64,000 nt of DNA. Source: Proluteimonas flavola. Its GTDB lineage: Bacteria; Pseudomonadota; Gammaproteobacteria; Xanthomonadales; Xanthomonadaceae. The position numbers and the translations under genes were made by a program. Location of the stretch: contig NZ_JAIWPU010000005.1 in assembly GCF_021191705.1 (NCBI RefSeq), positions 248,001 through 312,000 of the forward strand. The letters run 5' to 3'. Under the pieces are notes generated by a model, which saw nothing but the letters and a program-made list of their open reading frames with translations, was not told the origin of the DNA and ran no database searches. Numbering within the stretch: position 1 is the first letter of the stretch; every line of letters begins with the position of its first letter. Positions 22,681 through 30,944 of the stretch are shown piece after piece.

Positions 22681-23135
22681 AGGCCCGCCCCGTGAGTTCC
22701 GCCATCGTCGAGTGGCTGGAAGCAAACCCTGGCCAGCACACGGCGAGCGACATCGCGCATGCACTCGGCCACGCGCGCGGCACCGCCGGATACAAGGCGA
22801 TCGGTCGCACGGTGTGCCGCCTCGATGACAACGGCGCGGTGAACAGCGGTTGGGTCAACGGCAGCACGAAGCATTTCAGCTTCAGGAAGCCGCTGCAGTC
22901 GGCCGCGCCCCGTGTTGAGCCGATGGTGCTGCACCGTCACCGGTCATCCTCGCTGGCCGGCCTGATTCCGGCGCCGGTCGGCCGCGTGCGCAGCGCAGAA
23001 ATGGCGTCGCGGCCTGCTGATCGTGCAGAGACGGTCGCTGAGTTCCGCGCGCGCGGCGGCAAGGTCGAGCACGTGCAGGGCTTCGAGGCGGTGCGTCCGC
23101 ACGTGACTCGGCCGGCGTGGAGAAACGCGGCATGA
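22677..23135 (+). CDS. Winged-helix-like hypothetical protein
   Basis: A 152-residue protein whose first 75 residues look like a winged helix (SSAIVEWLEANPGQHTASDI, then a C-terminal beta hairpin) and whose end contains ETVAEFRARGGKVEHV, a short module found in phage proteins. The two parts are joined by a Pro/Arg-rich linker. It may bind DNA. Confidence 0.6.
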   Translation: MKARPVSSAIVEWLEANPGQHTASDIAHALGHARGTAGYKAIGRTVCRLDDNGAVNSGWVNGSTKHFSFRKPLQSAAPRVEPMVLHRHRSSSLAGLIPAPVGRVRSAEMASRPADRAETVAEFRARGGKVEHVQGFEAVRPHVTRPAWRNAA

Positions 23136-23644
23136 CGGCCCTGCGCGTGACGTTCGGAATCGACCCGGGGCTGAGCGGCGCTGTCGCCACGCTGATCGAT
23201 GGGGAGCCCGGCCCGATCCTCGACATGCCGGTGGTCCAGGTCGGCGATTGGCGCGAGGTCGATGCCGCATCGCTGGCCGAATGGATTCGCCTGATCCGCG
23301 CGCAGCACCCAGGCGCTGACTTCTCGGCATGCGTGGAGAAGGTGAGCGCACGCCCCGGCGACGGCGGCACCAGCGCGTTCCGGTTCGGCGAGGGGTACGG
23401 GCAGATCAAGGCGGTGCTCGGGGTCCTCGGCTTCTTGGACTACAGCCGCTCGATTCCCGCTGTCTGGAAGCGGCACATGGGCCTGATCGGCACGGACAAG
23501 GATGCCGCCCGGCTGCTGGCAATCCGCCGGTTCCCGAGCGCCGCGCACCTGCTGCAGCGGAAGAAGGATTCCGGCCGCGCCGACGCGCTGCTGCTGGCGC
23601 TCTGGCACGAGAACACCCAGATGCACGGGAAGAACGCCGCATGA
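23132..23644 (+). CDS. RuvC-like Holliday-junction endonuclease
   Basis: A 170-residue RNase-H-fold nuclease. Catalytic acidic residues are visible: Asp11 in FGIDPGLSG, Glu69 in VEKVSA, Asp146 and Asp151 in KKDSGRADALL. It probably resolves branched DNA before packaging. The start at 23132 overlaps the previous stop by ATGA and is preferred over an upstream ATG. Confidence 0.85.
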   Translation: MTALRVTFGIDPGLSGAVATLIDGEPGPILDMPVVQVGDWREVDAASLAEWIRLIRAQHPGADFSACVEKVSARPGDGGTSAFRFGEGYGQIKAVLGVLGFLDYSRSIPAVWKRHMGLIGTDKDAARLLAIRRFPSAAHLLQRKKDSGRADALLLALWHENTQMHGKNAA

Positions 23645-24084
23645 GCATGGAGTCTGTGGCAGCGCTGGCGCTGCATATGGCGCATCGCGCCCACGCCGGG
23701 CAAGTCGACAAGGCCGGCCAGCCCTACATCGAGCATCTGGCGCGTGTAGCCGCAGCGGTCAATGACGACCCCGAGGCAGAAGCGGTGGCGTGGCTGCACG
23801 ACGTGCTCGAGGACCAGATTGCGTGGTGCGACGCGCATGCCTTCGAGTTCGTGGCCCTACCGCTGAATATCCTCGAAGCGGTGGCTGATCTCACTCGTGC
23901 GGCCGACAAGTCCGAGGCCTTCTACTACTGGAGGATCCGGCATAACCCGCTGGCGCTGCGCGTGAAGCTGGCCGACATCGCCGACAACAGCGACGAGGCG
24001 AGGCTGGCGATGCTCGATCCGGCGGTGGCTGATCGTCTGCGGAATAAGTACGCCGCCGCTCGCGTGGCGCTGGGGGTTTCGTGA
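23641..24084 (+). CDS. HD-domain hydrolase, MESH1-like (alarmone hydrolase-like)
   Basis: A 147-residue protein with the metal and substrate motifs of SpoT/MESH1 hydrolases: HAGQ (His18), YIEH (29-32), WLHDVLED (HD at 53-54, ED at 57-58) and VKLADIADN (108-116). MESH1 enzymes remove pyrophosphate from (p)ppGpp, or phosphate from NADPH in animals. The full set of residues suggests an active enzyme in the early phage operon; the true substrate is inferred. It overlaps both neighbours by 4 nt. Confidence 0.8.
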   Translation: MSMESVAALALHMAHRAHAGQVDKAGQPYIEHLARVAAAVNDDPEAEAVAWLHDVLEDQIAWCDAHAFEFVALPLNILEAVADLTRAADKSEAFYYWRIRHNPLALRVKLADIADNSDEARLAMLDPAVADRLRNKYAAARVALGVS

Positions 24085-24335
24085 GGGAAAGCCTCAACCC
24101 AAGCAACCTGACCCGGCCCGAGTCGGCCACCGAGCAGCGCCTGAAGAAGCGCTACCGCGCAGCGATCAGAAAGCGCGGCCTGTGCGCCTTCTGCACCTGT
24201 CGGGAGACGACCTTCGGCGTCGCGCACTGCCGTGACCAGCCCGGCCGACAGATGGGCATGTGCCAGGACGACGGACGGCTGCCGGCGTTCCGGCTGGACG
24301 ACACCACGATTGACGAGTTTCGGGAGGCCGCATGA
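24081..24335 (+). CDS. Cys/His-containing hypothetical protein
   Basis: An 84-residue protein starting with GTG that overlaps the hydrolase stop (GTGA). The centre CAFCTCRETTFGVAHC could bind a metal. The remainder is basic and helical. No family recognised. Confidence 0.55.
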   Translation: MRESLNPSNLTRPESATEQRLKKRYRAAIRKRGLCAFCTCRETTFGVAHCRDQPGRQMGMCQDDGRLPAFRLDDTTIDEFREAA

Positions 24336-24826
24336 ACGCGGAAGAGTTGGAGGACGCGCTGCGTGCCTGGGGCCGATGCTACGGCGAGGGCGGCGGATCG
24401 GAATGGCAGGAGGATCGCAGCCTCACCGGCGACAGCCCGCTCGCTGCCATGGCCGGGAAGAAGGCGCAGGACAGTGCGCACGACTTCCGCAGCAGCGCGA
24501 GCCGGCTTGCTGCGATGGGATCGAACGGTCGACGCGCGCCGGATTGGTCCTGCGATCCTGTGCGCGCTACGGAAACGCGCAGCCATCGGCCGAGCTACGA
24601 CCGGCGCGAAACGCCGACGGTCGTGCGCGTGCAGGCCGCGTGGCTTGCGCTGCGACGCTTCGATATGGCCGCGGCCGAAGTGCTGCGAGTGCACTACCAG
24701 TTGCGCGTGCTGTCCCGTGATGAGCGTGCGGAGAAGGTCGGGCTAAAGCTTTCGGCGTACAAAGACAGCCTGCGCGGTGCGAGGGTCTACATCGCGGGCA
24801 ATATGGCCGGGCCGATAGCAGCATAG
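24332..24826 (+). CDS. Late regulator candidate (Q-like antiterminator position)
   Basis: A 164-residue protein with a disordered middle and a C-terminal helix-turn-helix (about residues 118-155: AAEVLRVHYQLRVLSRDE, then LKLSAYKDSLRGARVY). The helix pattern, and its place as last gene of the early operon right before a strong promoter, fit antitermination protein Q-like or sigma-region-4-like regulators. Function is inferred from fold and position. Confidence 0.6.
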   Translation: MNAEELEDALRAWGRCYGEGGGSEWQEDRSLTGDSPLAAMAGKKAQDSAHDFRSSASRLAAMGSNGRRAPDWSCDPVRATETRSHRPSYDRRETPTVVRVQAAWLALRRFDMAAAEVLRVHYQLRVLSRDERAEKVGLKLSAYKDSLRGARVYIAGNMAGPIAA

Positions 24827-24854
24827 ATTTGGTACGGATGTCGCTAATTGCCAG

Positions 24855-24883
24855 TTGACACTCTGGTGTTACCTTTGTAATCT
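24855..24883 (+). promoter_or_regulatory. Strong sigma-70 promoter
   Basis: TTGACA (24855-24860), a 17-nt spacer and TAATCT (24878-24883), a near-consensus pair. It lies 95 nt before the next gene and opens the region beyond the Q-like gene, as the lambda late promoter does. The leader contains a GGGTCG/CGACCC hairpin at 24,893-24,907. Confidence 0.8.
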
Positions 24884-24977
24884 ACACACATCGGGTCGCA
24901 ACGACCCACCGCACCGGACGGCATCCGGTCCTAGCCACGGACCCACCCGATGGGGCCGGGCAAGAAGGAGAAAGACC

Positions 24978-25238
24978 ATGAACAACGCCATCTATTTCAT
25001 CCGCGAAGCTCAGGGCAACTGGACGGCCTGCAGTGCGCAGACCATCGGCGCCGCGAAGCGCGCTGCGGTGCGCGGCAAGATTTTCCAGGGCACCGACGCA
25101 TGGGTCGGTCGCGCGATCGGTAGCCGAATCGAGCCGATCGCGGTCAAGCGCGCTGATGCGCTGAACATGTCGGCGAAGGGTCGATGGGTCGAGCTGGACC
25201 CCGACAACGCGAGCGTCAGCGACTACGGCGTCATCTGA
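24978..25238 (+). CDS. Hypothetical protein behind the strong promoter
   Basis: An 86-residue protein starting MNNAIYFIREAQGNWT with an AAGGAGA ribosome site 8 nt upstream. It reads as a small beta-alpha fold. Being alone behind a strong promoter and followed by a GC hairpin suggests high, separate expression. No family recognised. Confidence 0.65.
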   Translation: MNNAIYFIREAQGNWTACSAQTIGAAKRAAVRGKIFQGTDAWVGRAIGSRIEPIAVKRADALNMSAKGRWVELDPDNASVSDYGVI

Positions 25239-25245
25239 CCATCTG

Positions 25246-25268
25246 CGCCCCGGCCAACCGTCGGGGCG
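25246..25268 (+). terminator. Weak terminator or attenuator hairpin
   Basis: A 7-bp stem CGCCCCG/CGGGGCG between two genes. It lacks a proper T-run, so it may attenuate rather than stop transcription or stabilise the message 3' end. Confidence 0.45.
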
Positions 25269-25286
25269 TCTCTACAAGGAGCCGTC

Positions 25287-25808
25287 ATGGCTGAGCGATT
25301 CACAATTTACGCGGGCGAGCCGATCGCAACGGTCCTCGCCGGCTACGAAGACAACCGCAGCGGCAGGCTGAATCAGGTCGCGGCGGATTACACGCAGATG
25401 ATCGTCTCGCTGGTGCCGCAGTTCACGGCGCAGCAGTGGCAGGCCCTGGCCGACGTCCTGGGCGACGGCGCGTTGCGAGACGAGCGTGGCTTGCGCTTTG
25501 CTTGGGCGAGCGTGGCCGATAGCAAGGCAGACGGAATCGGAGAAAAGTGGGGCATCGACGTGAATGCTCTGGCGGCAGTTGTCAGGCAACTCAAGCTGCC
25601 GCAGCTGATCGCACTGCGCGAGGTCCTCGCGCGCTACCGCAACAGCGAAGACGGTAGCCACGAGAATCCGGGGGATTTGCTGCGCGCGTGCGGCGCTGAT
25701 GTCACGGCCTCTGGGGCTTCTATCGTCGAATCCATCCGCGAACTCGAGCTGTCGGACGACGAGGCGCAGGCCATCCGTGCAGGGGCGGATGAGGCGCGGC
25801 GGGGGTAA
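25287..25808 (+). CDS. Hypothetical phage protein
   Basis: A 173-residue protein starting MAERFTIYAGEPIATVL, mostly helical, with an acidic C-terminus. An AAGGAG site precedes the ATG. Its opening resembles short phage proteins of unknown role. It ends 1 nt into the next gene. Confidence 0.6.
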   Translation: MAERFTIYAGEPIATVLAGYEDNRSGRLNQVAADYTQMIVSLVPQFTAQQWQALADVLGDGALRDERGLRFAWASVADSKADGIGEKWGIDVNALAAVVRQLKLPQLIALREVLARYRNSEDGSHENPGDLLRACGADVTASGASIVESIRELELSDDEAQAIRAGADEARRG

Positions 25809-26305
25809 TGGCGGCGTCGATCGACGAGGGTTGCCCGATCTGCGGCGGCCCGATCCCTGAGCGGGCGCGCGGAAGCCGACACGGGCATCCGCCGAAGACT
25901 TGCAGCGAAGCATGCCGCAAAGTGCGGGCGTCGCGTCGCGAGCAAGAGCGCTATGCGCGCGTGAGGCAATCGAGCGCGTGGAAGGAGACGCGCGCGGCCT
26001 ACATCGTCAAGCTCAAGCAGAGGATGGACTCCGACCCGGAGTTTGCTTTGATATTTCGTGCCGAGGCGGCTGCGCGGACGCGGGAGTGGAATGCACGAAT
26101 CCGCTCGATTGATCCGGCGCGGCACGAGCAGATGAAGGCGGAGAAGCGGGCGGAACGCGCTGCATGGCGGCAGCGCTTGGAAAGCGATCCCGGCGCGTGG
26201 GAAGCGCACAAAGCCGCGTGCCGAGCATGGTATGCGGGGCTGACTGACGCGGAGCGGGATCGTATTTTCTACGCGCCGAGGCGCATCCGCTTGACGCGCG
26301 GTTAG
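25808..26305 (+). CDS. Zinc-finger-containing hypothetical protein
   Basis: A 165-residue protein with an N-terminal zinc knuckle (CPICGGPIP at residue 9, then TCSEACRK at about 37) followed by a long basic helical region rich in Arg, Lys and Glu. It could bind nucleic acid. It is the last gene before a terminator. Confidence 0.6.
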   Translation: MAASIDEGCPICGGPIPERARGSRHGHPPKTCSEACRKVRASRREQERYARVRQSSAWKETRAAYIVKLKQRMDSDPEFALIFRAEAAARTREWNARIRSIDPARHEQMKAEKRAERAAWRQRLESDPGAWEAHKAACRAWYAGLTDAERDRIFYAPRRIRLTRG

Positions 26306-26350
26306 CCAAGGCGCATGATTCGCGTCATCGTGGCAAAGCTGCGACCAGGA

Positions 26351-26374
26351 CCTCGGCCAAGTGCCGGGGTTTTT
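26351..26374 (+). terminator. Rho-independent terminator before the lysis genes
   Basis: A 7-bp stem CCTCGGC/GCCGGGG with one wobble pair and loop CAAGT, followed by TTTTT. It lies between the zinc-finger gene and the endolysin gene. Confidence 0.8.
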
Positions 26375-26550
26375 CGTTTCCGGCCCTACCAGGCCGCTCC
26401 CGGGAGCCGGGATAGCCTGCAGCGGGCAGGCGAGAAGCCGCAGCCGCAGCCCCGTTCGACTCGGGGCGCCATCCACGCCCGTCAATCCCCAACCGGACCA
26501 AGTCGCTGAGCCTAGCCGGGCGCGGTGCGGGCACCTATTGCGAGACCATC
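26375..26550. other. Non-coding stretch before the endolysin gene
   Basis: No credible gene. It contains a strong hairpin AGCCCCG/CGGGGC around TTCGACT near 26,446-26,466, which looks like a tRNA T-arm but has no matching acceptor stem. A long forward reading frame crossing it is out of frame with the endolysin. Confidence 0.4.
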
Positions 26551-27216
26551 ATGATTTCAGCAGCCGCCATCGTGAAGATCGCGCCGGCTGCAGCGCCGTA
26601 CGCCGTCGAACTGGTCAGGCAGATGGCGGAAGCGGGGATCATGGCGAACGTGAAGCGCGCGGCGATGTTTCTGGGCCAGGTCCACGTCGAGTCGGGTGGC
26701 TTCGGGACAGTGGGCGAGTCCCTGAACTACTCGGCCGACGCGCTGAAGACCATGTTCGGCCGCCACCGGATCAGCCTGGCCGACGCGGACAAGTTCGGCC
26801 GCCGGACTGGCCAGTCGGCGAATCAGAGCGCCCTGGCAAACATCCTGTACGGCGGCGAGTGGGGCCGGAAGAACTTGGGCAACACGCACGCCGGCGATGG
26901 GTGGAAGTTCCGCGGCCGCGGCTTGAAGCAGCTGACCGGGCGCGACAACTACCGGCGCTTCAGCAGGGCGTGGCAGGGCGACGAGTCGCTGCTCGACAAC
27001 CCCGCACGAGTGGCGCTGCCGGACGGCGCGGTCGCTTCGGCGGTGTGGTTCTGGGTCGCGAACGGGCTCAACGATCTGGCGGACCGCGGCACCGTCGGGG
27101 ACGTGACGCGCAGGGTCAACGGCGGCACGAACGGACTGGCCGAGCGCAAGGCGTGGACGGAGCGGTACGCGGCTGCGTGGCGGGACCTGTCTCGGTTCGT
27201 CGGCACCGCGATCTGA
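26551..27216 (+). CDS. Endolysin, glycoside hydrolase family 19
   Basis: A 221-residue lysozyme/chitinase-like endolysin. The catalytic region shows FLGQVHVESGGF (Glu about residue 48) and a GRGLKQLTGRDNY segment near residue 131, both typical of GH19 phage lysins that cleave peptidoglycan. No signal peptide is evident, so it should need the holin encoded next for release. Confidence 0.9.
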   Translation: MISAAAIVKIAPAAAPYAVELVRQMAEAGIMANVKRAAMFLGQVHVESGGFGTVGESLNYSADALKTMFGRHRISLADADKFGRRTGQSANQSALANILYGGEWGRKNLGNTHAGDGWKFRGRGLKQLTGRDNYRRFSRAWQGDESLLDNPARVALPDGAVASAVWFWVANGLNDLADRGTVGDVTRRVNGGTNGLAERKAWTERYAAAWRDLSRFVGTAI

Positions 27217-27218
27217 CG

Positions 27219-27620
27219 GTGGCCGAGATCGTGACCGGGACCAAGATCGTGGCGCTGACTGCGGCCGCTGCCGCTGCTGTGCCGGCGCGTGAGATGGCGC
27301 CGCATGTCGCATGGATGCACCTGGACGTCGGCGCGCCGTTCAACGTGCTGGTTGCGATCGCGTTCGGCGCGTTCGTGGGCGTGTGGAACCGGCGGATCGA
27401 GCACAAGGGCAACCTGATCGGCGCCTTCATGGCATCGCTGGTCCTGACGATCGGCGCGGTGGTCGGAATCCCGGAGTGGACCGGGTACGCATGGAGAGAC
27501 GCTGGCTATCAGGCAGCGATGGGGATGCTGCTCGCGTTTACGTCACAGAACTGGGGGCCAGTGCTGATCGAAAAGATCAGCGAGAAATTCTTCAACTCGA
27601 GGAAGTCCCATGTCGAGTAA
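27219..27620 (+). CDS. Holin-like membrane protein
   Basis: A 133-residue protein starting at GTG 27219, two nucleotides after the endolysin stop. Hydrophobic segments lie at about residues 5-22, 40-57 and 68-88, with a fourth weaker one, and the C-terminus is charged (EKISEKFFNSRKSHVE). This matches phage class-I-type holins. The start could also be the GTG four codons later. Confidence 0.7.
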   Translation: MAEIVTGTKIVALTAAAAAAVPAREMAPHVAWMHLDVGAPFNVLVAIAFGAFVGVWNRRIEHKGNLIGAFMASLVLTIGAVVGIPEWTGYAWRDAGYQAAMGMLLAFTSQNWGPVLIEKISEKFFNSRKSHVE

Positions 27621-27942
27621 CGCGTGGTCGATTCTGGCGCTGCCAGCCCTTTCCGTTGTGTGGTTGACGGCGATGTTCGGGCTCAACGATGTACGGCCGT
27701 ACTCGCTACGGCGCGTGGTGAGCTGGGCCGGGGCCGTCGACTTCGGGCTCGGCCTGTCATTCCTCGCCATGGCACTCGGGAGTTTCATGATGCTGGCGGC
27801 CGTCATCTTCGGGGCGCACATCTACACCTGGCGCGGCTGCCTGCTGATGTGGGGCGTCGCCGGGGTGTTCGGGCTCGTCGGCAAGTTCGCGCCGTGGCGC
27901 CGATGGATCCGCAGGCTGTCGCAGATGGAATCAGCGCGATGA
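27610..27942 (+). CDS. Small multi-spanning membrane protein
   Basis: A 110-residue protein with three hydrophobic segments (about residues 6-24, 43-68 and 76-92) and a basic tail WRRWIRRL. It overlaps the holin gene by 11 nt. It could be a second holin or an antiholin in the lysis cassette. Confidence 0.6.
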   Translation: MSSNAWSILALPALSVVWLTAMFGLNDVRPYSLRRVVSWAGAVDFGLGLSFLAMALGSFMMLAAVIFGAHIYTWRGCLLMWGVAGVFGLVGKFAPWRRWIRRLSQMESAR

Positions 27943-28295
27943 CGCTGGCTGGCAAGCTGCTGGCGGCGCTGATCGTCGTGTCTCTGTGCGGCGCGTTCGC
28001 GACCTGGCGCTGGTCGAGCGCATCGGCGCGCTGCGACACCCGCATCGCTGAGCAGCGCCTGGATGACGCCCGAACGGCGGCGAAGGATCAGGCAGACGCC
28101 CTGAAGACCGCGGCCGGCATCTGGGCGGGCGAGCGCGACAGGCTGCGCGGCGAGCAGACATCCGCCGCTGGCAACACCCACACCCGGGAGACGCTGATCC
28201 GCGAGGTGCGCGTGACCGGTGAGTGCGTCATGCCGGCCGGTCTGCCGAGCCTGGCGCCAGCCGTGCAGGAGGCTCGCGATGCGGCCCGTGAATAA
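27939..28295 (+). CDS. Rz-like i-spanin
   Basis: A 118-residue protein with an N-terminal membrane anchor (about residues 5-22, LLAALIVVSLCGAF) and a long periplasmic coiled coil. It overlaps the Rz1-like gene by 17 nt in another frame, the usual spanin arrangement. Together they fuse inner and outer membranes at lysis. Confidence 0.8.
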   Translation: MTLAGKLLAALIVVSLCGAFATWRWSSASARCDTRIAEQRLDDARTAAKDQADALKTAAGIWAGERDRLRGEQTSAAGNTHTRETLIREVRVTGECVMPAGLPSLAPAVQEARDAARE

Positions 28296-28587
28296 AACGC
28301 TGAATATTCTGGCGGCGATCTGCATTTCTGCGGCACTGGCCGCGTGCGGGAGCGGGGCTCCGCGCGCCGAGGCGCCACTGATCACCCCGTGCCTGGACGA
28401 GCCGACCGCCTACGTGCCGGACGAGCCGCAGGCGCCGCCGGACGGAGCGCCGATCCCGGACAGCTACGTCGTGGCCCTGAAGGGCTGGGCGAACAGCCTG
28501 CTCGGTGTGGTGACGCAGGACCGGATCGCATGGCGCGGTGAGCGCAGGTGCATCCGGCGCTTCGCGGATGAGGGACAGATCCGATGA
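28279..28587 (+). CDS. Rz1-like o-spanin lipoprotein
   Basis: A 102-residue protein with a signal peptide and lipobox LAAC near residue 22, then a Pro-rich mature part (YVPDEPQAPPDG). An AGGAGG ribosome site precedes the ATG at 28279. Outer-membrane partner of the i-spanin. Confidence 0.8.
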   Translation: MRPVNKTLNILAAICISAALAACGSGAPRAEAPLITPCLDEPTAYVPDEPQAPPDGAPIPDSYVVALKGWANSLLGVVTQDRIAWRGERRCIRRFADEGQIR

Positions 28588-28781
28588 TCAGCGAAGCGCG
28601 GGCATCCCTCAACTTCGGGCCGGGCCAAGGCGTGGCCGGGTTCACCGCTTCCTCATTCAAGAAGCGAGTCGGAAGCCTGCAGATCACCGATGGCTTCGAG
28701 GTCGCGTCCTACACCAAGCCCTGCGCGCTTCATCGCTGGGCAATGCGTCTGGTGTTCGGTTGGAAGTGGCAGGACGCGTAA
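28584..28781 (+). CDS. Hypothetical protein
   Basis: A 65-residue protein starting MISEARASLNFGPGQG, overlapping the o-spanin stop by 4 nt. No family recognised. Confidence 0.55.
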   Translation: MISEARASLNFGPGQGVAGFTASSFKKRVGSLQITDGFEVASYTKPCALHRWAMRLVFGWKWQDA

Positions 28782-28848
28782 TGCCCCAGCTGTCCCCCCA
28801 AGCAAGCGAGATAGATAGCGGGCCGTCGGGGCCGCGCTGCCGATAACC

Positions 28849-29070
28849 TTATTCGTGAACGATTATCTCCTTCGGAGGGACGTACCACGAATCTGCGACC
28901 CAGCAATTGCCTTGGACACAGACGATCGCTTGACAGAACGCACCTCCGGTCACGGGGTCCGGGGTGCAGTTAACTGAGGTGTTCGCCATCGCGGGAGAAG
29001 CAACTGGCAGGGAGCCTGCGTATGCGATCACGCCTGTCGCGAATGTTGCAGCGAGAAACTTCATCTTCAT
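28849..29070 (-). CDS. Secreted Cys-rich accessory protein (reverse moron)
   Basis: A 73-residue protein with a signal peptide (MKMKFLAATFATGVIAYAG, cleavage after about SPAMA) and a short mature part holding four Cys (CTPDPVTGGAFC, CVQGNC), suggesting two disulphides in the periplasm or outside. GGAAGGA precedes the ATG. It is transcribed against the late operon, which marks it as an independently expressed lysogen gene. Confidence 0.7.
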   Translation of the reverse strand: MKMKFLAATFATGVIAYAGSLPVASPAMANTSVNCTPDPVTGGAFCQAIVCVQGNCWVADSWYVPPKEIIVHE

Positions 29071-29240
29071 TTGAATTCCTTCCGGATGCGCCGTGTTGGC
29101 GACTTGAGTCTTTCGCACGCGCGCTCCGACCGCCATAAGACTTTCCGTCAGACAACTGTAGGGGAATCCTTACTGCTCGCTCGCATGGGCGCACAGCTGG
29201 TGCCCCGACGATTCCCGTTCGCGGGAGAGGATCAGATCCG

Positions 29241-29645
29241 ATGAAAAATCTCGTGCGCGTCGGCGAACATGGCATCGCCGCGGTGCGCGTCCGGCTGGGG
29301 ACCTTCGGGCGGCCGGTCATCCAGGTCCAGCGCTCGCGGTCCAAGCGATGGCTGTTTGGCCGTCCCAGTGGCGAGCCGCCGGTGTCGCAGATCAGCAACA
29401 CTGAATGGCGCGACGCAGGTAAGGCCGACGCAATCGAGCTGGCGCAGTTCCTTGTCGGGCTTCAGGCACAGCAGACCATCGACGTCGCGGACATAGACTA
29501 CCCGGCTCCGGTACACGCGGCCGCTGCACTCCGTCCGGGCAGCAATGGGCCGGCGCCGTCGAGCAGGCCGGCGCCGCCGCCGAATCCGCCAGCGCCGCAC
29601 GGCTACGAGCCGCCTGCGCGCAGCCCTGATCCGGAGGAAGGCTGA
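29241..29645 (+). CDS. Hypothetical protein with Pro-rich tail
   Basis: A 134-residue protein starting MKNLVRVGEHGIAAVRV, a beta-rich first half and a disordered Pro/Ala-rich end. A GAGAGG site precedes the ATG. No family recognised. Confidence 0.6.
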   Translation: MKNLVRVGEHGIAAVRVRLGTFGRPVIQVQRSRSKRWLFGRPSGEPPVSQISNTEWRDAGKADAIELAQFLVGLQAQQTIDVADIDYPAPVHAAAALRPGSNGPAPSSRPAPPPNPPAPHGYEPPARSPDPEEG

Positions 29646-29761
29646 TGCTCTCGTTCGTCGGTGGCGTGGTGGTCGGGCTGGCGCTCGGCGCGCTGCTGGC
29701 AGGGGTCGTGTCGCTCGTAGCGATCGCGAAGGTGCTCGAAGGCGTGAGGCCTCGGTTCTGA
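29645..29761 (+). CDS. 38-residue membrane peptide
   Basis: A single hydrophobic helix (MLSFVGGVVVGLALGALLAG onward) with a short basic tail. Coupled to both neighbours by TGATG-type overlaps. It may be an extra holin-like or membrane-regulatory peptide. Confidence 0.5.
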   Translation: MLSFVGGVVVGLALGALLAGVVSLVAIAKVLEGVRPRF

Positions 29762-30495
29762 TGGGCAGGCTGAAGACCATCCCCCCGCGCGTCACGCCGG
29801 CACCAGGTCGCCTGCAGCAGGCAGGCACCCCGAGCCAGCACCGGACCTGCCGCCGTTGCGAGAAATCGCTGCCCGCTACAACGGAGTTCTTCCCGCCGCA
29901 CAAGATGGGGAAGTTCGGGCTGTACACGCACTGCCGGCCTTGCAAGAAGCTGCAGGATGCTGAGCGCCGCGCGCGCCCGGACCAGCAGGCCAGACAGCAG
30001 GCGTGGCGCGAAGCGAATCGGGAGAAGGTGCAGGCCTACAACCAGCAGTACCGCGATGCCGGCTACACCTCGACGGAACACGGCCGGCGTTGGCGGGCAT
30101 CGAACCCTGAAGCCTCGCGGCGGATGGAGCGTGAGAAGCAGGCGCGATACCGGCGCACCAGGCCGTGGCTCGTCCTCAAGGAGCGTGTGAGCAGCCGTAT
30201 GCGCACCATGCTTCTGGGGTGCGGCGGCAAGTCTCAGGCCCGCACGGAGGATCTGCTGGGCTACTCGCTGGACGAACTGGCTCGGCACCTCGAGCGGCAG
30301 TTCACCGATGGTATGACGTGGGAAGCGTTCCACCGCGGCGAGATCCACGTCGACCACATCGTGCCGGTCTCGTCGTTCCGGCCGGCCAGCGCAAATTGCC
30401 CTGAGTTCCGCGCGTGCTGGGCGATGGGCAACCTGCGCCCGCTGTGGGCCAAGGACAACCTGAGCAAGGGAGCGAAGCGGGAGACGCTGCTGTGA
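29761..30495 (+). CDS. HNH endonuclease with zinc finger
   Basis: A 244-residue protein. The N-terminus has CRRCEKSL and a HCRPCKK zinc site (about residues 29-63), the middle is Arg-rich, and the C-terminus holds the HNH core IHVDHIVPVSSF near residue 200 followed by NLRPLWAKDN. It lies just before the packaging genes; it may be a free-standing nuclease with a packaging-linked or mobile role. Confidence 0.75.
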   Translation: MGRLKTIPPRVTPAPGRLQQAGTPSQHRTCRRCEKSLPATTEFFPPHKMGKFGLYTHCRPCKKLQDAERRARPDQQARQQAWREANREKVQAYNQQYRDAGYTSTEHGRRWRASNPEASRRMEREKQARYRRTRPWLVLKERVSSRMRTMLLGCGGKSQARTEDLLGYSLDELARHLERQFTDGMTWEAFHRGEIHVDHIVPVSSFRPASANCPEFRACWAMGNLRPLWAKDNLSKGAKRETLL

Positions 30496-30797
30496 CATGG
30501 GGCAGCGGCCGAGGCGGTAGGCCGTGGCGCCGCAAGCGCATGGCGGTGTTCGTGCGCGACCTCTTCACCTGCCAGCGGTGCCGGCGCATCGCCACGGCTG
30601 ACCAGTTGGTGTGCGATCACATCATCCCACTGGTCAAGGGCGGCACAGACGACGAGTCCAACCTGCAGACGCTGTGCGGCGGCCCTGGCGGCTGTGCAGA
30701 GGCCAAGGACGCAGAGGACCGAGGCGCACCATTGAGGGTGGAGGTCGGCGTTGACGGGTGGCCTCGTGGAAAATCGCGGCGTGGAACGCGAAGCTGA
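30492..30797 (+). CDS. HNH nuclease associated with terminase
   Basis: A 101-residue protein with CQRC at about residue 27, VCDHIIPLVKGG near 40 and SNLQTLC, an HNH fold like HK97 gp74. In HK97-like phages this nuclease works with the terminase in cos-type packaging. Start is GTG 30492, overlapping the previous stop (GTGA). Confidence 0.8.
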   Translation: MTWGSGRGGRPWRRKRMAVFVRDLFTCQRCRRIATADQLVCDHIIPLVKGGTDDESNLQTLCGGPGGCAEAKDAEDRGAPLRVEVGVDGWPRGKSRRGTRS

Positions 30798-30944
30798 ACC
30801 GAATGAGCCTGAACGGCGAAACTGAACAACCTGAACGCGAGCATGAACGAGCGAGGGGGGGGTGACCGGAAACTCGGAGGCCATCGCGCCGGACACCGAC
30901 CCGAACCCTCTCTTCGCGATCCCACGATTCACAGGACGACCCTG

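Noticed and set aside
26402-26480. A possible tRNA near 26.45 kb
   Set aside because: Only the T-arm-like hairpin is present; no paired acceptor or anticodon arm.
26361-27620. Single long forward frame covering endolysin and holin regions
   Set aside because: The endolysin is in another frame with GH19 motifs; only the last 134 codons of this frame make a holin-like protein.
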